From NCBI RefSeq assembly GCF_028858725.1, contig NC_084774.1:4872001-4936000 (forward strand): DNA of 64,000 nt, read 5' to 3'. The notes below the pieces were generated by a model. That model saw nothing but the letters and a program-made list of their open reading frames with translations. It did not search any database and was not told the origin of the DNA. The DNA is from Colius striatus (Eukaryota > Chordata > Aves > Coliiformes > Coliidae). Within the stretch, counting starts at the first letter, position 1; each line of letters opens with the position of its first letter. The position numbers were made by a program, and so were the translations under genes. This document shows, piece after piece, positions 10,526 to 23,094 of this stretch.

Positions 10526-12870
10526 AATCTTTAGTAAAAGGTGAAAGATTTATATGATCTGAAGAGAAACTAGAGTATTACTCACTAGGAAGCTGATGTG
10601 TGTCTGCAACATGCACCTTCTGCCAGTCCCAATGCTCTTGGGAAGAAGTAATTCATTTGATTTCATGATCCCCTCCACATCTGCAGCTGACCCCTCAGCT
10701 GGGCTCATCCCTCCTAGCTCAGTACTTCTCACCAGCGTCTGAAGTACCAGGTATTGACAACTATTGCAGTAAGGTGCCAGCCACAGCAGCCCAGAAAATA
10801 AAGAATTGTGCATGAGGTTTATAAAATGCATTCCTCCCTGACACATGATGCATGCTGCACATGTCTGTTTGCAGTTACATCCATCTTCCTTTCAATCTTC
10901 CCTTCCCATGCACAATCCCTCAAACCCTCTCTCCTGCAGCACAACCACTTCACAGTCTACAGAGCTTCGAGGATCCTGGAATCAACCTGCATATTACTTA
11001 CCAGAAATATTGTTCAGACACAGAATTCAGACCTGAAGATGTATGACCTTTCCAGGGTGTACAGCAGAGGGTGATGGGACCAGTGACACTGCCAACAAGT
11101 GTGCCTGCCTTCATTGTTACCATGCTAATTATTAACACAATAATTAATTGAAGAAAGCCCATTACTGGAGGAGCTAAGGGAAGGGGTAGATGCAGGAATG
11201 TAGTGAGAGAGACTGAAGGAGTCTCCTCTGTTGTCATTTTCCCTCTGATTCTCATCACACCAGCTTATTGAAGTGTCTTAAAAGCAGTGGCTTTTCCCTT
11301 GCTCCCCAGGGGAGGCTGTTAAAGAGCTTCCCTCACCATATATCAAGGAACCTCCTCATTTGCAACTAAAATTTATACTTAACCAGTTTCTTATTTTTTC
11401 TGTAGCTTAAATCACTTCTCCTCCATGGGGTTTGATCTCCCTCATGAACAGCAGCCTCCTCTCTTCTCCATGGGCATTTATGGCTAAACAAGCTGCAGGA
11501 GCATCCCCTCCTTCAGCAATCTCTTGTTCCTCTGTGTCCTCACTGCTCTTCTCCATCCTGTAAACCTAAACTCCCAGCAATGACACACACTACTGGGCTG
11601 TGAGGACATCAGCAGCTGCCTGGGACAGGCTGGTGGGGCTCAAGCCCTGAGCAAGGATACCTGGAAGGAGCTGGCACCAGCCTAGTGCAAGCAACTACTC
11701 CAGGTCGTTTGTTTTAAAGGTGAGATTTGCTTAGTGCACATGGAGACAAACCAAATGACATTAACTCACTGCAGCTGCTTCAGGACAGGTACCATGAGGC
11801 AATATCATAACTGGATGGCAAAATTACATTGTTGTCATGATAATGGTCTTTAGGAGCCTTCTGCTCAGAAAGTACTGCCTCAGGTCCTCCATGCCACACC
11901 AGGACAGGTTTCCAGGAGCAGTTATCAACTAACAGTGATAATACAGATCTTTCTTCTGTCTCTTCTTTTTTCTCTTCCTCTCCTCTTTGGTTTAGCTGGA
12001 AGCTGGGAGCATCCTCAGCCACTCCTGTCCATAGCAGCAGCAAAGCAGCTGACAGGTTTTCTGTCATGTCATGGGTCTGGATCACTAATTCCCAGGGCAG
12101 CCTTGCAAACAGAAACCCTCACCAATGCCACGAAATCCTCCTTTTCTTTGTGTGCTTGTTAAGTGCATTTCTTCAGCAAAAAGGCAGACACATGCAGCAG
12201 GTCTGAGGTTTGAAAGGCCAGAGTGAGCTCTCTGGTCTGTTAACTCTGTTATCCCAGTAACTGCTGAACATACACAGATACCTTCACTCTCCCAGTTGAA
12301 TTAGTGCTGCTCCATTGTGCCAGGCTGTCAGCAGGACCAGGAGATCTCACGTGAAAACTCTGACTTGTTAGAGTGGGTATACAGATGAACTTAAAGGAGC
12401 TCTGCTTCTTCACAGCCCAGATAGTGTTACAACACATTGCAACATCCTTGATATCCCTTTCTTAACCCAGCACAGAACTAGAAAGCCAATTTCAGTCATA
12501 AACAATGGATGGCCAAGGACCAGTTGTGTGAGTTGTCCATGCAGGGCCTCCCAGGAGAGGAGGAAGCCACTTGTCCAGAATGAGGAGAAACCTCTGTTAC
12601 AGAAGTGAAAAGAGAAGTCACTGTAAAGAGACAAGAGAAGCTGGTACTTTAATCCTTGCTGTGCCCACAGGCTGCCTGGCTGCCTCAGTGCTGTGCAGAT
12701 TTTCCTAGTGGGGAGTGAGGACGTTTCTGTAAGTCCATGAAACTCCAGCCAGAGCCAGTGGGTGGAAGGTTGTATCTGTCAGGGACAGTCTTGCCTCTGC
12801 TGCAAGACACGTGTTCTGTTCATGATCTGACTCAAGGACTGCCCTGAGCAGAGTGAGACTCAGGCAGTGA
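10526..12870. other. Unique sequence, no gene seen
   Basis: No repeat family or exon recognised. A small AT-rich patch with TAATTA-type words (homeodomain-like) occurs at about 11125-11152. Open frames of 60-100 codons have no recognisable content. Confidence 0.55.
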
Positions 12871-13406
12871 CTCCTCTGCCCTGGTGAGGCCTCATCTGGA
12901 GTCCTGTGTCCAGTTCTGGGCTCCCCAGCTCAAGAGAGACAGGGAGTTGCTGGAGAGGCCAGTGCAGGGCCACCAGGATGCTGAGGGGATGGAACATGTG
13001 TGTGAGGAGGAAAGGCTGCAGGACCTGGGGCTGCTCAGCCTGGGGAAGGCTGGGGTGGGGTCTCATTACTAATCACAGATACCTAAAGGGTGGGTGGAAG
13101 AGGATGGGTTGACAATTTTTTATGCAGTGTCCAGTGACAGGACAAGGGGCAAAGGACATAAACTGGAACACAGAAAGTTCCACATAAGGAAAATCTTGTT
13201 TGCTGTGAGGGTGAGGGAGCCCTGGCCCAGGCTGCCCAGGGAGGGTGTGGAGGCTCCTTCTCAGGAGGTTTCCAAACCCACCTGGACACGTTCCTGTGCC
13301 CCCTGAGTGAGGAGAACCTGCTGTAGCAGGGGGTTGGGCTGGATGAGCTCTGCAGGGCCCTTCCAGCCCCCAGCAGTGTGGAATTCTGTGACTCTATGAC
13401 TGTATG
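12871..13406 (+). mobile_element. CR1 LINE 3' fragment with frameshifted ORF2 end
   Basis: A sense-strand CR1 starting inside the ORF2 C-terminus ([19 protein letters not shown] in the frame from 12884). Compared with the copy at 306-938, two bases are missing at about 12955-12960, right after LLER, so the reading frame is lost there. The 3' UTR shows gacaggacaaggggc, gtgagggagccctgg (about 13212) and ttgggctggatgagctc (about 13336). The tail is attctgtgactctatgactg. This third type (gagctctgcagggcccttcc) also occurs at 18915 and 22041. Confidence 0.95.
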
Positions 13407-14407
13407 TCTCTGAATTTCCATCTAAGGCAAATGAAATTATAGGACACTAGGCAGAAGAGTTAAATAAGCGTGTTCTGCTTCATCTTTAACATAACACGAG
13501 GCATATTGTTCCCACTAGTAAAGAGAACAATTAGCCTTAGAAGAGTATTAACATGTTGAATGCACAATGAAATAGGGATTTGAAGGGCAAATCGCCTTAT
13601 AAGACTCCAGTGAAGTGAGACTGGGTTTCCCAGGGTGTTTGCCATGCTAATGCCTGGCAATGCCACGTACGTGGTAATAGCAGGGCTACGGGTACAACGC
13701 AAACCAAAGGAAGAAGAGTTCCTAAAAACGATATAAGGCACACAGAAAATGAGTGATTTACAAATGCATGTGTGATGTAAATGGTTCAGGAGCTGAAGAA
13801 AGAGTTTTCTTAAAGGGTAAGCTGTTCTCCTGGGAAGGCATCTCTGATCTCTCTTATTTATCTTGTTTCTACTAAGTGAAAGGGTTTGTGAGTTTCATAA
13901 TAAGCTGTCAGGATTTGCCTGTTAGAAGATGTGATATTAGTAAGAAGAGAATTACATGTGTGTCTTCTTGCTTTTGCTGTTGAGGATATAAAATTCTTTC
14001 TTGACAACCATTCTGTGACTGTTTGGAAGGATGAACCTTGTTAAGGAGCATTTGTTTAAATCCATTCTCTTTGATCAACAGTTTATACTCCATCCCTGCT
14101 AAACCCATGGAGTCAGTAGGTTCAAAATTCACTGTTTTCTGATGTTCTGTGGTCCATGTGCCATGTGACAGAAGGTGTCAATCCAGGAAAAACGTCGACA
14201 GAATGTCCACAACAAACACCAGCAGCTGTGATGTGGCTGCAGGCCAGGGAAGGACTTCACTGGGGCAGTTCCCTGCTGCTGCTCGTGATGAGTAGAAGTT
14301 GCACACTTTAGAGGCAGATGGGAATTTCCCAACAGATCATGTCTTCAGGGAAAAAGGTCAGTTCTTCAACTCTAAAACACTCTGCAGGAACATGCAGAGG
14401 TTGACAA
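13407..14407. other. Unique sequence including a CpG-retaining candidate element
   Basis: The first 350 bp downstream of the CR1 tail hold eight CpGs (13468-13731) and a perfect 12 bp palindrome, ccacgtacgtgg, at 13663-13674. The rest (13760-14407) is unremarkable AT-rich unique sequence. No exon recognised. A conserved regulatory element at 13440-13760 is possible but unproven. Confidence 0.35.
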
Positions 14408-14679
14408 AATCACAGAATCTCAAGGGCTGGAAGGGACCTCGAAAGCTCATCCAGTGCAACCCCCTGCCAGAGCAGCACCACCTAGAATAGGTCACACAGG
14501 AACTCGTCCAGGTGGGTTTGAATGTCTCCAGAGAAGGAAACTCCACATCCCATCTGGGTAGCCCTTTCCAGTGCTCCCTCACCTCAACAGGGGAGAAATT
14601 CTTCCTTGTATTTCTTTGGAAGCTCTTCTGTTCCAGCTTACACCCATAGACCCTTGTCTTATCATTGGCCATCACTGAA
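14408..14679 (-). mobile_element. CR1 LINE 3' fragment
   Basis: An antisense CR1 of a fourth type, recognised by atcacagaatctcaagg, the phrase gctcatccagtgcaacc and ccagagcagcaccacc near the tail. The reversed 3' UTR landmarks follow (gctccctcacctc at about 14573-14585, cccttgtcttatcattgg at about 14651-14668). It is truncated before ORF2. The same type recurs at 41635. Confidence 0.93.
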
Positions 14680-17549
14680 TGAACGTGTGTTTTAGTATGT
14701 GTGCTGAAACATGTACATGAACATCTATGAAATGTCTGGCTTAGTATGTGTCAAACCACATAACAAAAAGTTTCTCTTTAGAAGACAGCAGTTTTCTGTC
14801 CACTTTATGATACAAATCTCTTTAAAACTATTTCCAAACAAGAATTCCCATCTCCAGTCAGCCACAGTGGTTGTAAAGGTGTCAGTTTCTAGGGACTTTC
14901 CTTGGCAATTTTCACCAGCACCACTCTCCAGAAATCAACCCAAACCTCATTGAAATCGGTTGGCATCAGGTCATTATAATTTTTATCCTTAAAGTAGAAA
15001 TCAAATTTTACAATTACTAGGTAAAGCCAGTCCCTTGCATTCCACTATTTGCTTCTCTCTTATCCTTGGATGCACAGAACTGGAGTAATGCAGGAGATGT
15101 TAATTATTTGTTTTATGTATTTCCTTATCCCCTCCCCACTTTAGTGAGAAATGGTACTTCAATGGCATTATCTTCAGCCCTGTTATCACCAATGCACTGT
15201 AAAGCAATTTGGCATGCCCTGTTTCCAGAGGTGTTCTGAGAAACAATTTATGACTCCACACTAGTGACTGCTATCGTGGCTCTGCTCATGCTTTACTAGA
15301 CTAATGTCTGCAGCTAAAAAGGAAGAGAAGCCATCCCCACAGCCATCCCCAGCTGGTCACATTCACAGATCTGGAGATTCATGAACCAGCGAATGCTCCC
15401 AATTTGCCAAGCAGATGAATTTGAATGAGCATGCAGGAGTTCACCCCATAAACTGAGTAATGGGAGCCAGTTATTGTGCTTCATGCAGTAAATGCCCCCA
15501 ATTTGCTGCCACATGAAAATAGCTCCAACCTTTCATTGCATCTGTGCTGAAGAATAGAGTTGTGTGAACTCCAGTCACTGGTGACGCACAAGTTTTTGTC
15601 CATATGCAGCTTCGTCCCAGTGACTCTAATAGCCAGTTATTGCTGCTCTTTTTCAAATGACTACAATTTGTGTGTGCTGTTTAATGAGCACAGCAGTAAG
15701 CCCTCCTCCAGGGCCGACCTTCACTTCCCATCTGCCCGCGTTCCCCACTCACGGCCAACGCTGAGGCACAAAGATGCCGAAGGCAAATCCGCCAGTGTTG
15801 AGAGACAGAGATGCTGAGGCAAATATAGATAATGGTGCTCCAAATGTTAGGTCCCATTTCTTTTCAGAAGGGTCATCTTTTGCCTCATGTGGGATGGAAA
15901 ATTAGAAAATTATGCTCTCCAAGTACCCTTCTCCAAGGCAAAAAGGAACAGTCTGGGCAGTTTGTGAATGCAGCCAATAACCTTCTGATCTTTCATCTCA
16001 TTTTAGCAGCATAAAATATTTGTAGTTCCTGTCCCAAACCACTGTGTAGGAAGACAAAATAGAGTTGAGAGCTGTAATTTTCAAGAACATGGGCTCTTTA
16101 GAGCTATTCAATCCAGGGGCACATCAGGATCTCCCTGGAAAGGAAGGCAGCAGCTGAAAAGGGTGACGTTTTTCCTTTGTATGTTCTTCCAGTGGCACAT
16201 GACACGGGTGAGAATGGTGGGCTGCACTGGCCTAGCCTCACATCTTGGGCTTGGCAACATCTTAGGTGTGCCAGATGCAGAAATGTGGCCAGACACTACT
16301 TTTAATTAGAAAAAAAAATGATCCACAAGACTGCTTTTGAAAACAGTCTTCAAGTGTTGCAGCTCCCTCTGATTCATGAAGCAACCCTGCCTCACTGATG
16401 TCTGCCCATTAAAAACTGTCTGGGCTCTGGCAGTTTTAGGACAGAAAAAATAGAGAGCAAGACACAGAAGTGAGAAATAAATGCAGCCAGATACACCTGA
16501 GTCCTGCTCTTAGCTTTATTCACTCCTATCTGTAATATGTTTCACCAGGTAGGCTTGACAATAGACCACTGAGCCAAAGTCATGTGTCACAATCCATCCC
16601 TGCTACTGAAAGATGGAAGGAAAGAGATAAATATTGGTGAATAGAAAGCAAAGGCAAAGACACAGATGAAGAGAGAGCAGGAGAGCTTGTCTTGGGGTGG
16701 GAAGTAAAAAAGGATGAAGAAGTTTCCTCGCTCTGAATAACAAGCTGTAGAGGTTTGGGCCAGTGATTTTTCTCCTTCTCACTGCTTACACTATGTTTTA
16801 GAAAGCTTAATTTACTGTTTACATGGTTTCTCACAGCAGCACACTAGAGGTTGGATGGAGGGTGCACGAGTGCACACAGAAAGAAAATCAGGTGTAAAGG
16901 TGGTGGATGAGGGAGTGTTTGGAGTGCAGACGGGCTTAAGCACACCGTGATGCCCCTGGTCACCTCAGTATGCTCCTCCTGCCTTGGCACATGGCCAAAG
17001 GTTGGCAGGATCTTCCAAAGTCCTTCCTAAAGTCCCTGGGTGCCACCAGGGAAGATGGGTTTTCCAGGCAGCCTGTGATCAGCTATTTATAGCCCTGTTT
17101 ATGGATGTCCAGTAAACATCAGCCCTCTCTCCTGTCCCGAAGGCAGATCTCAAGGATCTGAATTGTTCAAAATAGCTTTTTCAGTTGGAAAGCAGCCCCT
17201 CACCTCCCAGCCACAGCCCCTCACCCTGCTGTGCTCTGGGCTCTGTGCAGAGGACACGTCAGGCTGCCTGTGCAGGCAGAGGGCTGTAATGGATACAGGA
17301 GCAGAGCTCTTTGCTGCTTCTTCCTATCACTGACAGGTCTGAGAAGTCAAAATTTGGACTGGTATAGGGAGATTCTTCTAAAGCACAACCAACCAGGTTT
17401 ATTTGAATCACAAGTTTAATTTCATCTAGAGGGAATCATTTCATTTTGATCTTTGAGGATGTGGGGTACATGAGAACTACTTTCAAAGGGAAGAATCTCA
17501 AATCTTTGAACCTGAACAGATGGGAATGTCCTTTTTTTCTTGGGAGATT
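14680..17549. other. Unique sequence with a CpG cluster at 15.58-15.79 kb
   Basis: No repeat or exon recognised. From 15300 to 15700 the text looks unlike neighbouring DNA, with the word gccagttattg occurring twice (about 15468 and 15631). It is followed by seven CpGs in 79 bp at 15713-15791. The frame 15560-15817 covers this, but its protein shows no domain I know. The rest, including 15800-17549, shows nothing clear. Confidence 0.4.
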
Positions 17550-18052
17550 TCATAGAATGATAGAATGGTTTAGGTTGGAAGGGACTTTAAAGGTTTCTCA
17601 TTCCAATCCCCCTGCTGTGGGCAGGGACATCTTCCACTAGACCAGATTGCTCAAAGCCTCATCCAACCTGCTCTTGAACGTTTCCAGGGATGAGGCAGTC
17701 AGACCCTCCCTGGGCAGCCTGTGCCAGGGCCTCATCACCCTCTCATGGAGGAATTTCCTTATTGCATCCAACCTAAATTTACCCTTGGAGCCATCATCCT
17801 TTCCTCTGTAACTCCACACCCCTGCAAAAAGTCCCCCTCAAGCTTTCCTGTTGGTCCCTTTAGGTACTGGAAAACTGCTTTAAGGTCTCCCTGGAGCTTT
17901 TTCTCCATGCTGAACACCCTCAACTCTCAGCCTGTCTCCACAGCAGAGAGGCTCCAGCTGTCTGATAATTTTTGTGGTGTCATCTGGACCAATTGTGGCA
18001 GGTCCACATCCTTCTTATGCTGGGGGCCCCAGAGCTGGATACAGCACTGCAG
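17550..18052 (-). mobile_element. CR1 LINE 3' fragment with part of ORF2
   Basis: An antisense CR1 of a fifth type. It begins tcatagaatgatagaatgg, then ggttggaagggactttaaa and the diagnostic ctgtgggcagggacatc / cactagaccagattgctc. Reversed 3' UTR (ccctccctgggcagcctg, about 17703-17720) and ORF2 C-terminal text (gctgggggccccagagctgg, about 18019-18038) follow. The match fades after 18052. This is the only copy of the type in the window. Confidence 0.93.
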
Positions 18053-18914
18053 CAATTTCCCCTGCCCTGCTCCATTTTCCTGCTAATGCACATCTTATAA
18101 AGCCAGAAATTGTATCACAGAACATTTCACTGTTACCAAATTTGCATTCTGTGTCAGGGAAATATTCATAATCAAGAAAGTGAGACACATTCTGGTCTCT
18201 TGCAGTGTTTGCTGTCTCCCTCTCTCCCGCTGCTGAATGCACTTGCTCTCCCATCAGTGACTGAAACATAAGCTGAAAAAACTCTCCCTCTCAAACTCCT
18301 CAGATGTCATCACCCACAGACAGTGCTGCAGCTCTGCCCATAGGTGATGTTTGAGGTGAAATCCTGGTTCTCTGCACTCAATGGTAGAAAAGCTGGTTAA
18401 TGCAACTCAGCTTTCCCACCATAAAGTATAAAAACTTACAGCTTTCCTTGTAAAAAATGAAGAAATGGATTTAGAAAAATAGGTTTCTAGGCCAGATGAT
18501 AGGCTATAAAGAACATTTTTCAGCATGATGAGCATGATGTAATCCAGCACCAAGGCTGCATATTTTTTACCACGGCCTCTCAGAGTTTTTTCCAAGGTCT
18601 GCTCAGCATCCTCTGCACAAGACAACAGGAGCAGCCCACTACAGCTCCTCACAAAGAAATCAGGACAGTGATGAGAAGTGTGGGAAATATCTGAGAAGCC
18701 TGAGGAAAATGTAGAGGCAGGCTGGTGATTTTGAAAGTGGTCTTTTCCTTTTGGAAAGCCTTTCTTGTGATAGCTGTGCTGTGGCCTGCACAGTAATAGC
18801 CCATGAACCCAGCAGAAACAACTTCATTTGCCGTGAGACTTTGGGCTGAGTTTTCCAAAGAGCTCTGTACATCAGCTGCACATGGAATAGCTTTTGGTTG
18901 TGGATATTGGCCAT
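18053..18914. other. Unique sequence, no gene seen
   Basis: Unique DNA between two CR1 fragments. Nothing recognised. The 157-codon minus-strand frame at 18649-19122 runs into the antisense of the next CR1 and is therefore not a gene. Confidence 0.55.
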
Positions 18915-19149
18915 GATGGACAAAAAGTTCTCCTGGAACAGGAGGAGAAACTTGTTTGTTGTTTAAGTGAGGGAGCCCTGGCCCAGGCTGCCCAGGGAGG
19001 GTGTGGAGGCTCCTTCTCAGGAGGTTTCCAAACACACCTGGACACATTCCTGTGCCCCCTGAGCCAGGGGAACCTGCTTTAGCAGGGGGTTGGGCTGGAT
19101 GAGCTCTGCAGGGCCCTTTCAACCCCTACCATGCTGGGACTCTGTGATG
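18915..19149 (+). mobile_element. CR1 LINE 3' UTR fragment
   Basis: A sense-strand CR1 tail. The start is degraded (caaaaagttctcctgg, ggaggagaaacttg), followed by the clear landmarks gtgagggagccctggcc (18967), ggaggctccttctcagg and ttgggctggatgagctc (about 19089). It ends near ctctgtgatgat. It is of the type seen at 12871 and 22041 and is truncated well inside the 3' UTR. Confidence 0.93.
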
Positions 19150-22040
19150 ATAATTCAGCTTTGAGATCTTGATTTTTTAAAACCTCTACTACCAAAAAAG
19201 AAACAACCCTGAATGCACCTGCATTTATCTCCCTGATGCATTCTAGCCCCCTGTCACTGTTCTGACAGTGCTAATTAGTCAGAAGCCCAGTTTAAGGGGT
19301 GCGTTATAAGGTTACAGGTAGAAATTTCTGTCCTGGGCTAAACACTTAATAAACATGTTTTGCAGTACTCAAAATCTTGCCCTTTGTCTAATACCCATGG
19401 TTGTTACAAATTGGTACAACCTCCTCACACGGTTTTAACCTACAGTTAGCAAACCCTCAAAGGAGAATGTGTTCACTTTCCAAGTAGAATGCTTCCTTTG
19501 TGACAGCAGGTACATTGTCATGGTTATCCATCACTTGCAGCAAGCTTATAGTATTCATAAAAACTCAGCAAGAACATAACTGTGCACCACACAAATGTAG
19601 ATGGATCAGTAGTGAAAGTGTTTCTACTTGCACTTCTCATATGCCTACCTGGTTCTACCTCCAAACTTGCTATTTGTTTTGTTTACACATACCACACCAG
19701 CTTGAACTCAGAATGGCTATAAAAAATGATCAAAGATTTTGGAGGGGGAAAATAACTCCACAGGGAAAGTTCAGAGTTTGATCTTTGGCAACGATGCAGT
19801 TTTTGTCTTTATGAGAATAGTTTGTAATGTCACTAATTTAAGTGAATTTGATATTCAGGGAGCACAGGCTGGTGTCAAAGGCTTTTCAGTGAATGCTGGG
19901 TCTTGGCTGAAAATCTGGGAGAGCAAAAGAACAAACACCAATGCAAAAGCAAGGCTCACCAGTACAAGCTCCTTTTTCCCTCCTGAAGTGAACACTTGTG
20001 TTCTTCTCCCATGTTTCTCTGCCTCGAATTCCCACACTACTTCTTTTTCCAACTGTTACTGGCACAATTGATCCCTCCAAAACCTGTTGAAGGAGAAAGG
20101 CAATCATGGTTAGAAGAAGAAGCTCATGCCAGAATACCTGCTGCCTAATTCCTCACCCATGGGTCCAGGAAGCCCTTTCTCCACATCTTTGTTCTCTATT
20201 ATAAGCAGCAAAGTCAGTTATTTCCACCTGCACTATTCCCAGCAAACTCAGGAGGTGACAGGAAGAGAACTACAGTCATAGCTGTGACTGTGACTTTATA
20301 GTTACACAAAAGCATCTTCATTAGTTTCTCTGTGCCTACAGCAGGGAGGAGTTTGGTTCTGTCTGCAGAGAGTGCTGTGCAGTAGCCAGTGCACTATTAT
20401 CACTTTCACAGAAACACTCATAGTGGTGGTTTTAAAAAGAACTTTGCAAGAAATTAACTCCATGGAACTCCTGCACATCCTTTCTGCATCCTTTCCAGCA
20501 GTGTGCACCTTCCTGAGAGCAATGGTTAGTCCTTCCAAAAGCCCATCTAGCAGGTTACCTCCTGTCCATTAGGACTGGAAGTGGCAAGGAAGGGGTTAAT
20601 ACATTCAAACTGGGGAATCTCTTGCTCTGTGTAGACTGAACACAGTAGGAAGTCTCTGTTTGCCACCTTGTTGCAATTATTCCTCTCTTCCTCCTTTCTC
20701 TGTCTCAATCCTGCCTCATTTCAAAACAGAAGTAGAATGAATTGGATTGTTATAATTCATTGTTGTATTTCATTATTATACTTCACACTAACAGGCATTA
20801 ACTTCACGAGCAGTCTGGGATATTTAAAGCAAATCATAACGTGCTAGAGAGGGATTCATTGCTGCTTATGCCACAGGGTCAGGTCTGAGAGTAAGCAAGA
20901 ACCTCATCATCCCAGCAGGTCCCCAAGGCCTGTGTTTCAGCAGGACAGCAGCCAACCTTGTTTGCTCCACCTCTGATCATCAACACTTGCCTGGATCTTC
21001 CTGAGCCAACCCAGTGCATCACCTGATGAGGACCAGCACAGTGGATTGCTCCAATCGTGCACTGTAGTCCCATCCCAGTGCTCTAGACACTTATTTTTCA
21101 CAAAATCCCACTGGGAAAGGAGAGATGTGTTTGCTCATGGATAGCTTTTCCCAGGGCTCTCATCACCATGGTAACCAAGCAATTCACCCACAGTACTAGA
21201 ATCAGCTTTACCCCAGAGAGAGGGCAGCGCTGTAACCACCAAAACATGGGGCAACCAGCAGCTGGGGAAAAAAATGAGACAAACTTCTGCACTGGTGTAG
21301 CCTCAGGCAAGTGCCCAAAGCCCAGGGCCATCCTGGGGCTCTGGGAGCATCAGGGCACAGCAGCAAAGGCTGCCTCTTGCCTGCTCCCACTCATCATTCA
21401 TTTGCACCCATCCATCCTCTAATCCAGCTGCACCCTGTTGTCACCATCCATTTAAAAATGGGAACTTGAATTCTGTATGTCAGCAACTGCAGCCCTCAGG
21501 CTCCAAAATACACTCAATCTTCTACAGGGTCTCTGCCCTCCACAGTCACAGAAATGGCAGCAGAACTGAGCATTGCCAGGGGAAAACATCCCAGGGAGAC
21601 TTGTGCAAACAGGTCCAGGTGTCTACAGGGAGATCAATTTTCCAGCCTGCCTTGAGATAGTTGGAAGGAGACACCTGGTTTCTGCAAGGGAACATTGACC
21701 TTGACCAAGACTAGTGAAGCCCAACTTTAAGAAAGCTCCTGCTTTAAAAAACCTGAAGGAAATAAACATGTAAAACAAGCACTATCAGTTGCAGAGAAAC
21801 AAAAAGAGATTGTGACTGTATTAAAAAAAAAAGAGGCAGAAAGAAGTTAAAAAGCAGGGAAAATGCTTTATGGCAGAAAGCTGCTGAGTGGCTGGAGGAA
21901 TTTTCATGCTTTTTAAACATTCAGATTCATCATTGGAGGTCTCACAGGATGGCTGGACAGCAGTTGGAAGGATGAGTTACAGAAACACACAACCTCCCTG
22001 TCAAAGCCAGGAGGCTGCACAGCCTCAGCACCCTTCCCTG
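19150..22040. other. Unique sequence, no gene seen
   Basis: Nearly 3 kb without a recognisable repeat. An A-run lies at about 21823-21831. Open frames such as 19739-20071 plus (110 codons) have no known domain. No splice-bounded coding signal could be supported. Confidence 0.55.
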
Positions 22041-22266
22041 CACCACAAAAACTTAAGCATGAGGAAAAACTCCTTTGGTGCTGAGGTGAGGGAGCCCTGG
22101 CCCAGGCTGCCCAGGGAGGGTGTGGAGGCTCCTTCTCAGGAGGTTTCCAAACCCACCTGGACACGTTCCTGTGCCCCATGATCAAGTGGAATCTGATTTA
22201 GTAGGGGCTGGCTGAGCTCTGCAGGGCCCTTCTTACCCAACCATTCTGGGACTATGTGATTCTACC
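22041..22266 (+). mobile_element. CR1 LINE 3' UTR fragment
   Basis: A sense-strand CR1 tail with caccacaaaaactt and gaggaaaaactcc at the start, then gtgagggagccctggcc (22086) and ggaggctccttctcagg. The end is shortened, with a small internal loss before gctggctgagctctgcag. It is of the same type as the copies at 12871 and 18915. Confidence 0.92.
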
Positions 22267-22577
22267 ATGCCTACTGGCTGGTGGCCTCACACAACCATCT
22301 AAGCCAAGTCAATGTGTAAGATGCCAAGAGCTTATGTTTGGTGTTTTGAACACATAGGATGTGTTCTCCAGCTCTGCACTGCCACATATCCCATGCCACA
22401 TACATTTTGAATGATGCACTGGTGGCTGAACCTTCAAGTTATCACCACAACATTCCCACTGCATCCTCCGGAAAGCAACTGCAAGTGCAGCTCTAGCATC
22501 CACAGTTAAGCCAGCCCCAGTATACACTCTGCACCAGGCTGTACAGAGGGGTGCTGGCTGCAGCTTGCAGTCCCATT
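22267..22577. other. Unique spacer between CR1 fragments
   Basis: About 310 bp of unique sequence in which I see no feature. Confidence 0.5.
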
Positions 22578-22771
22578 CAGAAACATAGAATCATGATGGT
22601 TGGAAAAGCCCTTGAAGCTCCTGAAGTCCCAGCCCTCCCCTCACCCTTCCCAGCCCACCACTAACCCCTGGCCCTCAGCACCTCAGCTCCATGGCTTTGG
22701 GATCCCTCCAGGGCTGGGCACTCCCCCAGCTCCCTGGGCAGCCTGGCACAGGGGCTGACACCCCTCTCACT
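22578..22771 (-). mobile_element. CR1 LINE 3' UTR fragment
   Basis: An antisense CR1 tail with catagaatcatgatgg, ggttggaaaagcccttga, cctcagcacctcagctcc and ccctgggcagcctgg. It is of the type seen at 10073 and 45171 and is strongly 5'-truncated. Confidence 0.9.
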
Positions 22772-22989
22772 CATAGTGGTCCATGCTGCAGACCCTGGAC
22801 TGTAAAGTTTCCCTTGCAGTTCATATCCTAACAGCTAATCCCTCTGCAGAGCTAGCAGGGGAGCTCCTTTTCAAGGGGAAATCTTGTTACAGGAGGTATG
22901 ACCACAGCAGTTTGACTGTAAATTCTACTGAAATATTTAAGCAGCAATTACTTCACAGCAATGCTGCACACAGGGCTGGAAAGCACCTG

Positions 22990-23094
22990 ATCATAGAATC
23001 ATAGGATGATAGGTGTTGGAAGGGATCTTTAGAGATCATCTAGTCCAACCTCCCTGCAGAAGCAGGTTCACCTAGATCATTGGCTTCTAGGAAG
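22990..23094 (-). mobile_element. CR1 LINE, very short 3' terminal fragment
   Basis: About 105 bp of antisense CR1 tail: catagaatcataggatg, ggaagggatctttagag, atcatctagtccaacc, ctgcagaagcaggttcacc. It is of the same type as 306-938 and shows the usual extreme 5' truncation of CR1. It is the third fragment within about 1.05 kb. Confidence 0.92.

Noticed and set aside
18649..19122. Minus-strand 157-codon frame
   Set aside because: Its N-terminal part is antisense of the CR1 tail at 18915-19149, so it is not a gene.
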